Shown here: positions 35,567 to 44,870 of the stretch, piece by piece
Numbering within the stretch: the stretch's first letter is position 1
How the letters are laid out: each line of letters opens with the position of its first letter
Source of the DNA: Nocardia sp. BMG51109
GTDB taxonomy: Bacteria; Actinomycetota; Actinomycetes; Mycobacteriales; Mycobacteriaceae
Assembly: GCF_000526215.1 (NCBI RefSeq)
Contig: NZ_JAFQ01000004.1
Span: 124,001-188,000 of the forward strand
Reading direction: 5' to 3'
Length of the DNA stretch: 64,000 bases
The notes under the pieces: generated by a model
Told to the model about the DNA's origin: nothing
Databases searched by the model: none
The model's input: the letters and a program-made list of their open reading frames with translations, nothing else
Program-made: the position numbers and the translations under genes

Positions 35567-36934
35567 TCATACGTCGGCCGAGAATTTTGTGTCGAACCGC
35601 ACATTCGGCAGGCCCAGGTTGTCGCGCAGGGTCGTTCCGGTGTAATGCGTTCGCAGCGCACCGCGGTCCTGCAACAGCGGGACGACGCGGTCGACGAATT
35701 CGTCCAGCCCCCAGGGCACCAGGTGCGATCCGAGGATGAAGCCGTCGGAGCCGTCGCTCTGCACGAAGGTGTCGATCTGCTCGGCGACCTGAGCGGGTGT
35801 GCCGACCAGCGGGCCGCGTTCGAACTGATCCGCCACGACCTCGCGCAGGGTGAGTTTCTTCGCCTCGGCGACCTGGCGCAGCCGCTCCGCGGTCGCGAAG
35901 CGGTCCTGATGCACGAAGGCGCGGCCCTGGATGATCGGCGGGCCGTCGGGATCGGGGTCGATCGCCGGCACCGGCCCTTCCGGGTCGTAGCCGGACAGGT
36001 CGCGGTTCCAGATCTGCTCCAGCAGGATCAGCGCGGTCTGTCCGGTGACCTGTTCGTCGCGCAGGACGTGATACTTCTCGATCGCCTCGGCCTCGGTGTC
36101 GCCGAGCACGAAACTGGCCGACGGCAGGATCTTGATGTCGTCGGCACCGCGGCCCGCCTCGACCGCCCGAGACTTGATGTCGCGGTAGAAGTTCGCGGCC
36201 TCCGGCAGCGAACCGTACGGCGAGAAGATGGCATCGGCGTTGGCGGCGGCGAAGGCGCGTCCCCGCGGGGAGACACCGGCCTGCAGGACCACCGGCCGGC
36301 CCTGCGGGCTGCGCGGCACGGTGAAGCGGCCCGCGATGTCGAATTGACTACCGCGGAAGGAGAATTCCCCGGCATCCGGACGGGCCAGGAACTGCCCGGA
36401 CGCCTTATCGGCCGCGAGGTCCTCGGCGTGCCACGAATCCCACAGCGCGCGAACGGCATTCAGCGTCTCCTCGGCCCGCTCGTAGCGGTCGGCCGGATCG
36501 AGATAGCCACCGCGCCGGAAGTTCTGGCCGGTGAAGGCGTCGAAGGAGGTGACCACGTTCCAGGCCGCGCGGCCGCCGGACAGGTGGTCCAGGCTCGCGA
36601 ATTGCCGGGCCAGTTCATAAGGCTCGTTGAAGGTGGTGTTGATCGTGCCCGCCAGCCCCAGATGCTCGGTGACCGCGGCCAGCGAGGCCAGCACGGTGAA
36701 GGTGTCGGGCCTGCCGATGATGTCCTGGTCGAAGATCTTGCCGGCGCGCTCGCGCAGGATCAGGCCCTCGGCGAGGAAGAAGAAATCGAACTTGCCGCGT
36801 TCGGCGGTGCGCGCGGTGTGTTCGAAAGCGCCGAAATCGATCTGGCTGCCCGCGTCCGGGTGCCACCAGGCGGTGTGATGGTTGACGCCACCGAGGTAGG
36901 CGCCGAGGATGACCTGTTTACGGGGAGTGCTCAT
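35567..36934 (-). CDS. NtaA/DszA-type flavin-dependent monooxygenase
   Basis: A 455-residue luciferase-like monooxygenase of the nitrilotriacetate/desulfurisation group. Family segments are ILGAYLGGVNHHTAWWHPDA, FDFFFLAEGL, GLAGTINTTFNEPYELARQF, LDHLSGGRAAWNVVTS and the long 450-residue form. It uses FMNH2 from a separate reductase. The ATG at 36934 has a GAGG site eight bases before it and lies eleven bases after the stop of the next upstream luciferase-like gene, so the two form an operon. The substrate could be a sulfur- or nitrogen-containing organic compound; none is indicated. Confidence 0.88.
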   Translation of the reverse strand: MSTPRKQVILGAYLGGVNHHTAWWHPDAGSQIDFGAFEHTARTAERGKFDFFFLAEGLILRERAGKIFDQDIIGRPDTFTVLASLAAVTEHLGLAGTINTTFNEPYELARQFASLDHLSGGRAAWNVVTSFDAFTGQNFRRGGYLDPADRYERAEETLNAVRALWDSWHAEDLAADKASGQFLARPDAGEFSFRGSQFDIAGRFTVPRSPQGRPVVLQAGVSPRGRAFAAANADAIFSPYGSLPEAANFYRDIKSRAVEAGRGADDIKILPSASFVLGDTEAEAIEKYHVLRDEQVTGQTALILLEQIWNRDLSGYDPEGPVPAIDPDPDGPPIIQGRAFVHQDRFATAERLRQVAEAKKLTLREVVADQFERGPLVGTPAQVAEQIDTFVQSDGSDGFILGSHLVPWGLDEFVDRVVPLLQDRGALRTHYTGTTLRDNLGLPNVRFDTKFSADV

Positions 36935-36945
36935 GGTGGCCTCGC

Positions 36946-38139
36946 TCAGACGGTCGCGTAGCGGTTGGGGACGGTGGTGGGCAGGCCGAGCAGCCCGCGC
37001 AGCGATGTATCGGGGTAGGCGGTGCGGAACACGCCGCGGCGTTGCAGGGCAGGCACCAGACGATCGACGATCGCGGCGAGATCGTCGACCGCGACGCCGG
37101 GCCGCAACCGGAATCCGTCGATGCCCCGGTCGCTCCAATCGATGAGCAGGTCGGCTAAGTCGGCGGCGCTTCCGGCGAAAATCGCCGCGTCGGAGAGGAA
37201 TTCGGCACTCTCGTTCAGTCTGGCCAGGCGCTGCGACGCGGTCTCCCGATCGGTATCGAGGAACACGACGAGGTCGGCGTGCACCCGCAACGGCTCCCCG
37301 GCGCGCCCCACCCGTGCCGCCGCGGACGCGACCTGCTCCAGGATCGGCTCCGGCCCGGCCGCACGGCCCGGTGTGACGAAGACCAGATCCGCTGCGCGGG
37401 CCGCGAACTCGTAGACCAGCGGGGCGTGCGCCAGCGCGGTCACCACCGGCTGTCCCTGCGGCGGGCGCGGCGTGATGGACGGGCCGCGGACGCTGAAGAA
37501 ACGGCCCTGGAAGTCGATGTAGTGCAGCTTGTTCCGGTCGATGAAGCGGCGGGTGGCGACGTCGCGGATCTCGGCGTCGTCCTCCCAGCTGTCCCACAGC
37601 CGCCGCGCCACCTCGACGGCGTCGGCGGCCTCCTCGAACAGCTCGTACACCTGCTCGGGGAATTCGCGCGACGCGACCTGTGCGGCCGTGGCCTCGCGGA
37701 TCTCCCGGCGGCCGAAATGCCCTGCCTCCGCGGCCGTTCCGGATATCCGCACCTGCCAGCCCGCCCGGCCGCGCGAGGTGTAGTCGAGCGTCGCGATCGA
37801 CTTGGAGACGTGGAACGGTTCGGTATGGGTGGTGGTCACCGTCGGTATCAGCCCGATGTGCCGGGTGACCGGCGCGACCCGCGCGGCGATCAGGTGGGCG
37901 TCGAGCCGGGCCCGCACCCGGTCGACGGCGCCGGGCGGATCGGATCGCACGCCCGGAACGGCCAGGCTGTCATCGATGCTGACGTAATCGAGCAGCCCGC
38001 GCTGTGCGTCGGCGACCAGATCGGTCCAGTATCCGGGTGCGAACAGGTCGGCGGGCCGCGAATTCGGCTCACGCCACGCGGCCGGATGCCATCCCGCCCC
38101 GTCCAGCGCGATGCCGAGATGCAGTGGAGTAGATGTCAT
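36946..38139 (-). CDS. Luciferase-like flavin-dependent monooxygenase
   Basis: A 397-residue protein of the same broad family but shorter. Visible features are LGIALDGAGWHPAAW, LDYVSIDDSLAVPG, IGLIPTVTTTHTEPFHVSKS and LDYTSRGRAGWQVRIS. The C-terminal region FAGSAADLADLLIDW and GIDGFRLRPGVAVDDL parallels the neighbour. It is the first gene of the two-gene operon, starting with ATG 38139 after AGGA. Paired enzymes of this kind often act in uptake and cleavage of organosulfur compounds, but no transporter is next to them here. Confidence 0.85.
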   Translation of the reverse strand: MTSTPLHLGIALDGAGWHPAAWREPNSRPADLFAPGYWTDLVADAQRGLLDYVSIDDSLAVPGVRSDPPGAVDRVRARLDAHLIAARVAPVTRHIGLIPTVTTTHTEPFHVSKSIATLDYTSRGRAGWQVRISGTAAEAGHFGRREIREATAAQVASREFPEQVYELFEEAADAVEVARRLWDSWEDDAEIRDVATRRFIDRNKLHYIDFQGRFFSVRGPSITPRPPQGQPVVTALAHAPLVYEFAARAADLVFVTPGRAAGPEPILEQVASAAARVGRAGEPLRVHADLVVFLDTDRETASQRLARLNESAEFLSDAAIFAGSAADLADLLIDWSDRGIDGFRLRPGVAVDDLAAIVDRLVPALQRRGVFRTAYPDTSLRGLLGLPTTVPNRYATV

Positions 38140-38659
38140 TCATCCTGCAACGCACAGTGGTTCGATGATCCGCTTCTCGATCTCCCGGGACCACCGACCG
38201 CTCGCGGGCAGCTACCGGCACCACCCGCCCGGCGCAACGATTCCGCGTGGCCACGGGCCGCACGGCCGCCGCCGGACGACACCGGCCGGAGGTGTCAACG
38301 ATTGGGATCAGGTGGAGTGATGAGAAATAGGCCGCAGCGCGCGGGCCGACTCGGGACGTCGCCCACACCGGTGCCCCGGCAAACGGCGCCGACGCCGGTG
38401 AAATATGAGCCGCTGTCAAGACCGGTTGAATCCCGGAATACACTATTATCGATTTCGCTTGGCCCCCAACGAAAATGGGCGCCTGGTATTGTATTGACCC
38501 GCCACACCGGGAAGACACGCCGACAACCTTCGCGTTTTCCGCCTGTTCACAGGGATGACTTTCCCGGGTAACAACACCGCAAGACTCTCCCAGAAGGCCC
38601 ACTTCGGGCCTTGCGCACCGGTGATCGGTGACGCAGATTCGGGAGAAAGTACCGAGTTC
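38140..38659. other. Long divergent intergenic region with a 5' leader hairpin
   Basis: About 520 bases without a supportable gene. The middle (about 38400-38490) is clearly more AT-rich than its surroundings. A hairpin with arms AAGGCCC (38594-38600) and GGGCCTT (38606-38612) lies about 50 bases before the secreted-protein gene and may be part of its leader. Confidence 0.5.
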
Positions 38660-39340
38660 ATGAATTTCAGGAAATTCGCTACATCGTTCGCGCTGGCCGT
38701 CGCGGCGCTCACCGCCGCCGCCGGGACGGTGGCCGCCACGCCGGTCACCGACGTCCGGACCGGCCAGGCTCCCGGCATCCATTGGGACGCCGATATCTCA
38801 GGACGATCGATCATTGTCGAGACCGACGGGGGCACACTCACGGCTCGGGGCAACCAGTTCCTCGTCTCCGACGCCGCGGGCAACGTTCTGGCCGGCCTAC
38901 CGCTGGCCTACCAGCTCGACGGGCTCGAGTATCCGATCGCGGCGACGATCGACGGCACCACGGCGATCCTGACGCCGAGCACCGATGCGGCCGAGGCGCA
39001 TCCGGTGGACATGCCGCTACAGCCGATCGACGCTCAAGCCGACTTCGACTCGGCCCTGGCCGCGGCCGGTACCCAGTTCGGCCTGGCGACGGGCATCGGC
39101 ACCCTGGTCGGCAGCGTCATCGGTCTGGTCGGCGGTTGCGTACTGGGCGCGATCACCGTCGGCGCGGCAACCGCACCGATCTTCTTCCTGGGCGCCCCGG
39201 GCGGCTGCATCGCCGGCGCCGCCGCCGGTGTCGCGCTCGGTGCCGCCGCAGGCGTACTCCTGCTGGGCATACCGGTGGGCATCGCGAGCGCCGTCCAGTT
39301 CTTCCAGCGGGTCAACACACCTCCCGCCCCGGAGAACTGA
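38660..39340 (+). CDS. Secreted protein with Gly/Ala-rich hydrophobic C-terminus
   Basis: A 226-residue exported protein. The signal peptide is MNFRKFATSFALAVAALTAAA with cleavage near AAGTVAATP. A strand-rich domain follows (SIIVETDGGTLTARGNQFLV, LAGLPLAYQLDGLEYPI), like the DUF8020-type proteins common in Nocardia and Rhodococcus; this family name is from memory. The C-terminal ~90 residues contain several Gly/Ala zipper-like hydrophobic stretches (GIGTLVGSVIGLVGG) that could insert into membrane. The ATG at 38660 has GGGAGAAAG upstream. Function unknown. Confidence 0.8.
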   Translation: MNFRKFATSFALAVAALTAAAGTVAATPVTDVRTGQAPGIHWDADISGRSIIVETDGGTLTARGNQFLVSDAAGNVLAGLPLAYQLDGLEYPIAATIDGTTAILTPSTDAAEAHPVDMPLQPIDAQADFDSALAAAGTQFGLATGIGTLVGSVIGLVGGCVLGAITVGAATAPIFFLGAPGGCIAGAAAGVALGAAAGVLLLGIPVGIASAVQFFQRVNTPPAPEN

Positions 39341-39580
39341 CCGATCGCAACGACCGCCGAGGCGGGTGGCCACGGTCACCCGCCTCGGCGCATTCACCGT
39401 CACTCCGACGGGTCCCGCGATCGTGCCGGAGGAGTCCGGCCCGCGGCCTCCCCGCAGGCGCGCAACCCCGGCTCGATCGGCCCAATGGGGCCGGTTGAGC
39501 GACACCGGCCGGTTGAGCGACATCGCAGCGGGTAGTACCGATGACCGAAAGACGTGCACGTAGCCGACGGGAGGTGCACC

Positions 39581-39880
39581 ATGACCGAATCCGGCACCCG
39601 CGACGCCCCCTCGACCCAGCGGCAAACGACGGGCCACCGGTGGTATCACCGCAGGTCACGGACCTATCTGGGCGAGGGTTTCGATTACGGGTACAACGTG
39701 CCCCGCGCCGTGTTGTGCGTGCTCGGCGTATTCGGGCTCGCCGCGATACTGACCGGCACCACCTGGGCGATGGTGGTCGGCGGGATCTGCGCGGTCTGCG
39801 CGATCACCGGCCTGTTCGCGATCTCACTCAGACGGCGGCGGACCCGGGCGACACCGCGACAACGGAGGCCGGGCAGCTAG
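39581..39880 (+). CDS. Small membrane protein with two helices
   Basis: A 99-residue protein: a polar, Arg/Tyr-rich N-terminus (HRWYHRRSRTYLGEGFDYGY), two adjacent membrane helices (VLCVLGVFGLAAILTG and WAMVVGGICAVCAITGLF) and a short very basic tail. ATG 39581 is chosen because GGGAGGT lies just upstream; the longer frame has no site. Its stop overlaps the end of the convergent PAF-acetylhydrolase pseudogene. No known function. Confidence 0.72.
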   Translation: MTESGTRDAPSTQRQTTGHRWYHRRSRTYLGEGFDYGYNVPRAVLCVLGVFGLAAILTGTTWAMVVGGICAVCAITGLFAISLRRRRTRATPRQRRPGS

Positions 39881-40889
39881 CTCGGCCGGGTCTCGACGCG
39901 CGCCTCGGGCCAGGGCGGTGGCTGCCGCAGCAGCCCCGCCGGGCCGTCGGTGAGATGTCCCGTGAAGAAGGCCGTCGTGTAGGCGCGGACGATGTCGTGC
40001 CCGCGGCGACCATCGAGGGGGCCGGACAGTCCCAGCGACTGTGCGAGCGGCGTCCAGGCGGGCGCGTCGGTGAAGTTGATGTGGAACATGCCGGGTATCT
40101 CCACGTAATAGCCTTGCCTCGGCGGGCTTTTCGAGAACACCGCATGCTGCGTGCTGAGCGTGTCCTGTTGATCGAGGGCAAACCCGATATCACGGGCGAA
40201 GTAGGGAATTATCCCGTCCGGCAAGGGTTTCCCCGCAGCACCGGCGGTTGGGACACAGGGTTGATGCTCTGCTCGATGAACGGTTGCAATTCGTCCTTGG
40301 TCAGCCCCCGGACCACCCGGCCGTCCGGAAACCTCACGGCCGCCGACGCATAGGGCTGGTCCAGACCAACCACGACGAAGCCGCGCGACACCAGATCCTC
40401 GACCTGGAACATATTGGACTGCCGGAATCCGTTGAGCCCCGACACGAAGACCAGTACCGGAAACCGCGGCCGGTCACGGGCGACCCGCGCCCCCTCGACC
40501 GCCCGCGTCGGCACCCGCTTCCAGTGGTCCAGCACCGACTGCGGCAGCCGGAACTTCTCCGCCAGCACGGGAGCCACCGCATCGGCATCGGACAGGTACG
40601 GTGCGGCGGGCCCGGTGGTCCCCGCCTCGGCGGGATACCAGACCTGCGCCATCAACTCACGCCGCGCCGCTGGATCGGCGTCGAACAGTTCCTGCCGCCC
40701 GTGATCGACCCAGTGATAACCCACCGTCCCGATCCGATACGGACCGTCCTGCTCGGCAGAACTCGGTGACGAGATCACGACGGGCAGTATCGCAGCCGCG
40801 GCGAGGACGGCAAGCCCCGCGCCGACCACAGCGACCCGCACCCACCGGCGACGCGGCCACCGCGGCCGCACCGCACCGATCAACCACAT
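39877..40889 (-). pseudogene. Broken PAF-acetylhydrolase-like (alpha/beta hydrolase) gene
   Basis: The N-terminal frame (to 40209) has one membrane helix and family segments such as LMAQVWYPAEAG and FPVLVFVSGLNGFRQSNMF, then is thrown out of frame near 40209-40224. The second frame resumes with LPDGIIPYFARDIGFALDQ and continues directly to TLSTQHAVFSKSPP and the terminal IPGMFHINFTD with its histidine. The section between, which should hold the GxSxG nucleophile and the aspartate, about 100 residues, is missing. One frameshift plus one internal deletion therefore inactivate it. Confidence 0.82.
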
Positions 40890-41064
40890 CCCGTCCCACC
40901 TCACACCTGTCCGTCACCCGCCGATCCGAAACAACGACCACATCCTCGCCGGTGTGCCGCCGTTCGTGAAAGACCCCTCCGGTTCGGCGGCTCGGCCCCT
41001 GGTGGACCGGACCCCGGATCGACGACTACTCCCTACGCCGCTGGCTCCGGGACCTTCTCTCCCT

Positions 41065-41110
41065 GTAGCGGGGACAGGATTTGAACCTGCGACCTCTGGG
41101 GTTATGAGCC
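41065..41110 (-). tRNA. 3' fragment of an initiator tRNA-Met (CAT) gene
   Basis: On the minus strand the 46 bases include the anticodon loop CTCATAA, the T arm GCAGGTTCAAATCCTGT and the acceptor 3' strand CCCCGCTA. The bases before it do not form a D arm or the matching 5' acceptor strand, and the anticodon stem is imperfect. It is therefore a remnant, as left by integration into a tRNA 3' end. The rest of the gap 40890-41326 shows no gene. Confidence 0.7.
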
Positions 41111-41326
41111 AGCGCGGTGCGGCACCACGCATGTCTCCGCGTATCACAGCGTCCCGTCTGGCAGGTCAGCAGGATTCCAGTCGCCCGCAGCATCCGCGGC
41201 GTCCCACGTGTCTCGAAGAGTGGCGTCCTGTCGTGATGCCAAATTCATCCGGTGGTCGGCGCCGAACAAGAGGAGTAGGCGCGTCGCACGCCCACGCATC
41301 CTCCGGCCCGCCGTCCCGGCATGTTC

Positions 41327-43819
41327 TCAGGACTCGATGGAAATGGCTTCGATGATATTTGTTCGCCCGGCTTTCGATGCCGGTGGCAGTGCACCGATGA
41401 GGCTCAAGCACAACGCTGCCAGAGCGAATACGAGTACCAACGGACTTTCTGCGAATCGCACATCGATCGTAGCGAACGAACTCAGCGCCGAGGCCGACAC
41501 ATAGTGAGCAAAGCCACCCACTATCAGTCCCGACAACCCACCGACGATGCCGATCGCCGCTGCCTCGGACAACACGGTCTTCGCGGTTAATCGTCGGCTG
41601 GCTCCCATCGCTCGCAACAAGCCCAATTCGCGCTTCCGCTCGATGACGGCCAACATCAAGGTGTTGAGCAGAGCGATCGCGCCGACCAGCGCAACGATGC
41701 AGGTCAATGCGGCTGTCAGTACTGTCGCCTGCTGCGCAGCACCGCTGAGACCATCGACCGCCTCGTCTCCGGTGAATACCTGAGCGGAGTCCCCGGCAAC
41801 TCGGCGCACCGCGTCGGCCACAGCAGCCACGTCCGCGCCCGGCGCAACCGTGAGTTCGAGGTTGTTCGGATGCGGAAGATCGAACCAGCTCTGCATAGCC
41901 GCCAGGCTTATTGCCGCACCACCGCTGATAACCGAGAACCAGTCGACCACCTCGAGCACCGGAAGACGCTGCACGCCATGCGGCGTCCGTATCTCGAACA
42001 TGCTTCCGACAGATAAATCCAGGTCGCTCGCGACGTCTCGGGACAGCACCACCCCTTCCCCAGCGAGCAGCTGGCTGCGGACACGGCTTTCAGCAGCACT
42101 GAACAGGATGCCGTTGGTTCCCTCTGCCACACCACTGAGCAGAATCCGGCGCTCACCGACGGTCGCATAGTTGTATTGCGCGGGCACGATCTTCGCGACT
42201 CCCGGCACCTTCGACAAGGTTGCCGCCAGATCCGCAGGCAGTGCGGGTCCGGCCGGAATGACATTCGGTGACGATGTGGATACGTTCAGATCTGTCTTTG
42301 CGAGTGAAGAGAACGAGGCTCGAGCCGAATCGACCAGGTTCGAACTCGCGCCGAATACCGCCACGACCATCGCGACCACGATGCACGCGGTCATCACGGT
42401 CGCCCACGCACGTCGCGGCGCGCGCTGCACCGATGTGGCGCCCAATCTTCCCGCCGCTCCGAACAACCCCGCGACCCAGCTGACCGACCGGGCGATTGGA
42501 CCTACAAAGGCCAATGACAACGCTACGGCTCCGACCACGACCAGCGGCGCCGCGGCCATCGCGAACTGGCCGGGCACCTCGAGAGCGACGACAACGGACC
42601 CCACGAACGCGGCGACTCCGACCGCACCGAACATCGAGCGGGATACCAGGCCGATCGTGTCCGCCGGCGTGGTACCCACCGGCCGTAGCGCCTCGATCGG
42701 CGCAACCCGATAGACCTGCCGGACTGCCGCACCCGATGCCACCAAGCTCGCCAGTACACAGCACACGACCGATACCGGAATCGCGTACCCAGGTAAAAAG
42801 TACTGGGGCTTGGCGGCGAAGGAGTCGAACAGTAGCGCAGGCAACAGGCCGATGGCCCATCGCCCCATGGCGATTCCAATCGGGATACCGATCAGGGCAC
42901 CGATCAGCCCCAGTATTCCTGCTTCGAGGAGCAGGTCTCCGACGATCGCAGATCGCGAACCGCCCAGAGCACGCTGAGTCGAGAGGGCCGGGCGCCGCCG
43001 AACCACTGCCATATTCATGGCGTTGAACATGAGGAAGCCGGCCACTACGACCGCCAACGAAGCGGCGATCAATGTCGCATAGCGGAGGATGGCGACAGCG
43101 TCCTGCGCCTGAGCCGTGCGGTAATTTCCGTCGGCCACAATCGCGCGCCCATCGACGGCCGTATCGACCGCCGCGCGGAGTGCGGCGCGGTCCGTTCCCG
43201 GCTCGGCGGTGACAAGTACGGTGTCGAGCTGGCCCGGCCGGTCCGCGAGCCGTTGCGCCAGCCCCAAGGGCGCAACGACGAAGTCGCCGCCGTTGATGCG
43301 CCTTCCGCCGGCCGCATCGACCACCTCTGTCACTGTCACGGTCGAGGTTCCGATCGCCAGCGACCGGCCCGGCGAAAGTCCGGTCCCGGCTCCCGCAACA
43401 ACCCCGTTGGGCGTGCCGAGGAGGGCGGACGGGTTCCTGATCGCATTACGCAGATCGCTGTCGAGAGCGGTGACACTCGCGTCGACGCCGATCACGGTCA
43501 TTCGCCGATCACCGGCGCGCAGCTGGGTCTGCATCAAGGGGACGGCCTCGGCAACACCCGGAACCTTCGCGACCTCGCCGAGCAACGACTGGTCGAATCC
43601 ACCGCCTGTGACACCGGCGACCTCGAGCTCGACGTTGCCCGCAATCGCCAACGACATGCGATCGACCGATTCGGTAATCGACCCGGACACACCTGCCACG
43701 GCCAAGAGCAAGGCAGACGAGACCGCGACCACACCCACGGATGCGACGGAAGCTCTCCAGTGTGCCGCGAACTCGCGCGCGCCGAACAGCCGCAACCGGT
43801 TCAACACCACTGCGATCAA
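41327..43819 (-). CDS. ABC transporter permease with two FtsX domains
   Basis: An 830-residue permease: one N-terminal helix, a large extracytoplasmic domain, three helices with the FtsX signature (RRRPALSTQRALGGSRSAIV), then a second copy of the same plan ending in IERKRELGLLRAMGASRRLT and final helices. This is the full-length MacB/LolCE-like arrangement used to export or handle lipids, peptides or other large molecules. The TTG start at 43819 overlaps the stop of the ATPase gene (TTGA), so they form one operon. Two-domain FtsX proteins are common in actinobacteria. Confidence 0.9.
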   Translation of the reverse strand: MIAVVLNRLRLFGAREFAAHWRASVASVGVVAVSSALLLAVAGVSGSITESVDRMSLAIAGNVELEVAGVTGGGFDQSLLGEVAKVPGVAEAVPLMQTQLRAGDRRMTVIGVDASVTALDSDLRNAIRNPSALLGTPNGVVAGAGTGLSPGRSLAIGTSTVTVTEVVDAAGGRRINGGDFVVAPLGLAQRLADRPGQLDTVLVTAEPGTDRAALRAAVDTAVDGRAIVADGNYRTAQAQDAVAILRYATLIAASLAVVVAGFLMFNAMNMAVVRRRPALSTQRALGGSRSAIVGDLLLEAGILGLIGALIGIPIGIAMGRWAIGLLPALLFDSFAAKPQYFLPGYAIPVSVVCCVLASLVASGAAVRQVYRVAPIEALRPVGTTPADTIGLVSRSMFGAVGVAAFVGSVVVALEVPGQFAMAAAPLVVVGAVALSLAFVGPIARSVSWVAGLFGAAGRLGATSVQRAPRRAWATVMTACIVVAMVVAVFGASSNLVDSARASFSSLAKTDLNVSTSSPNVIPAGPALPADLAATLSKVPGVAKIVPAQYNYATVGERRILLSGVAEGTNGILFSAAESRVRSQLLAGEGVVLSRDVASDLDLSVGSMFEIRTPHGVQRLPVLEVVDWFSVISGGAAISLAAMQSWFDLPHPNNLELTVAPGADVAAVADAVRRVAGDSAQVFTGDEAVDGLSGAAQQATVLTAALTCIVALVGAIALLNTLMLAVIERKRELGLLRAMGASRRLTAKTVLSEAAAIGIVGGLSGLIVGGFAHYVSASALSSFATIDVRFAESPLVLVFALAALCLSLIGALPPASKAGRTNIIEAISIES

Positions 43820-44529
43820 TTCGGCACCTGTCCCGTCAACGATTTGTTGTCGGCAATACGTCCATCGCGGATCGTGATGATCCGATCCGTCGATTCAGCG
43901 GCGTCCGCATTGTGGGTGACCATTACCACCGTTCGCCTGTCGGCTGCGTCGTGAGCAAGGTCGGTGAGGAGGCCGATGATCTCGGCGCCGGTACTGGAAT
44001 CGAGATTTCCTGACGGCTCGTCGGCCAGGATCAGCGGAGGTTTCATGATCAGAGATCGCGCCACCGCCACCCGCTGCATTTGCCCGCCGGACAACTCGGA
44101 CGGGCGGTGGTCGGCGCGATGACCTAAACCAACGGAATCCAGCAATCGCATCGCATCCGGCTTGGCTCGTCGGGTCGTGACACCGCTGAGTAATTTCGGA
44201 ACCGCAACGTTCTCCCATGCCGACAACGTCGGCTGCAGGTTGAAGAATTGAAAAATGAATCCCACGCGGTGCAGCCGGAACTCGGATTGTTCACGCTCGG
44301 TCAGCCGTGTGATATCATTTCCATCGACGCTCACCGATCCCTCGTCGGGCACATCCAGGGCACCAAGGATATGTAAGAGCGTACTCTTCCCGGCGCCCGA
44401 CTGTCCGACAATTGAGACAAATTGTCCCGCTTCGATTGTCAGATCAATCCCATCGAGTGCACGCACCGTCTGCGCACCGAGCCGGTACTCACGCACCAGA
44501 CCGGCTATCTCAACTGCCGAATCGCCCAA
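43816..44529 (-). CDS. ABC transporter ATP-binding protein (MacB/LolD type)
   Basis: A 237-residue ATPase partner of the FtsX permease. Walker A is VGQSGAGKST (41-50), the signature is LSGGQMQRVAVARSL, and Walker B is LILADEPSGNLDS followed by the switch histidine in VMVTHN. The gene extends upstream as an open frame, but TTG 44529 (after GGGGAAG) gives the normal LolD-type start (LGDSAVEIAGLVREYRLG). It is the first gene of the operon and is divergent from the AurF-like gene, with a palindrome between them. Confidence 0.92.
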   Translation of the reverse strand: MGDSAVEIAGLVREYRLGAQTVRALDGIDLTIEAGQFVSIVGQSGAGKSTLLHILGALDVPDEGSVSVDGNDITRLTEREQSEFRLHRVGFIFQFFNLQPTLSAWENVAVPKLLSGVTTRRAKPDAMRLLDSVGLGHRADHRPSELSGGQMQRVAVARSLIMKPPLILADEPSGNLDSSTGAEIIGLLTDLAHDAADRRTVVMVTHNADAAESTDRIITIRDGRIADNKSLTGQVPN

Positions 44530-44870
44530 GACTGACTTCCCCTCACCCCTCGAAATCTTGTCCGGCCGCCGCGAATATGCTGACCGCCCGAGCAGTATTG
44601 CACAACCGACGCAGACAAGCACACGCAACGCAGTCCAGAGTGTCTGTGTCACAGAGTGATATACATTAATGTTGCTACATGTTGGCGCACAACATGATCT
44701 ACTGAATCTACGCAGGCATACACAGCCCGGGATGGATTGCTGGACGACCGCCGAGCGCCTATGGCCGATACATACGCGGGCAAGTTCTGATGAGTCGACT
44801 TGGCGCGCCGTACCCACGTTCGACTGCGCTGCTACCGTGGTGCAACCAAGTATTTGCCGGAGGGGGCCCC
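44530..44870. other. Divergent promoter region of the ABC operon and diiron oxygenase gene
   Basis: A 341-base stretch with AT-rich character around 44640-44710 and several palindromes: CTGTGTCACAG (44644-44654), ACATTAATGT (44663-44672) and the larger one at 44678-44696. No gene is supported in it. Confidence 0.6.
44678..44696. promoter_or_regulatory. Palindrome CATGTTG-N5-CAACATG
   Basis: Seven-base perfect inverted repeat with a five-base centre (GCGCA), between the divergent ABC operon and diiron oxygenase gene. Its core TGTTG-N5-CAACA recurs at 49594-49608 in front of the NTF2-like gene. It looks like the site of a dimeric repressor. Confidence 0.6.

Noticed and set aside
38140..38330. 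Possible SAM-type riboswitch upstream of the flavin monooxygenases
   Set aside because: GC-rich hairpins are present, but the conserved core sequences of SAM-I or SAM-IV motifs were not found.
40657..41147. Small Arg-rich frames around the tRNA fragment
   Set aside because: Overlap the pseudogene start and the tRNA fragment; no coding evidence.
40954..41355. Open frame encoding GTGFEPATSG
   Set aside because: This peptide is the well-known false translation of a tRNA 3' half; the region is the tRNA-fMet fragment.
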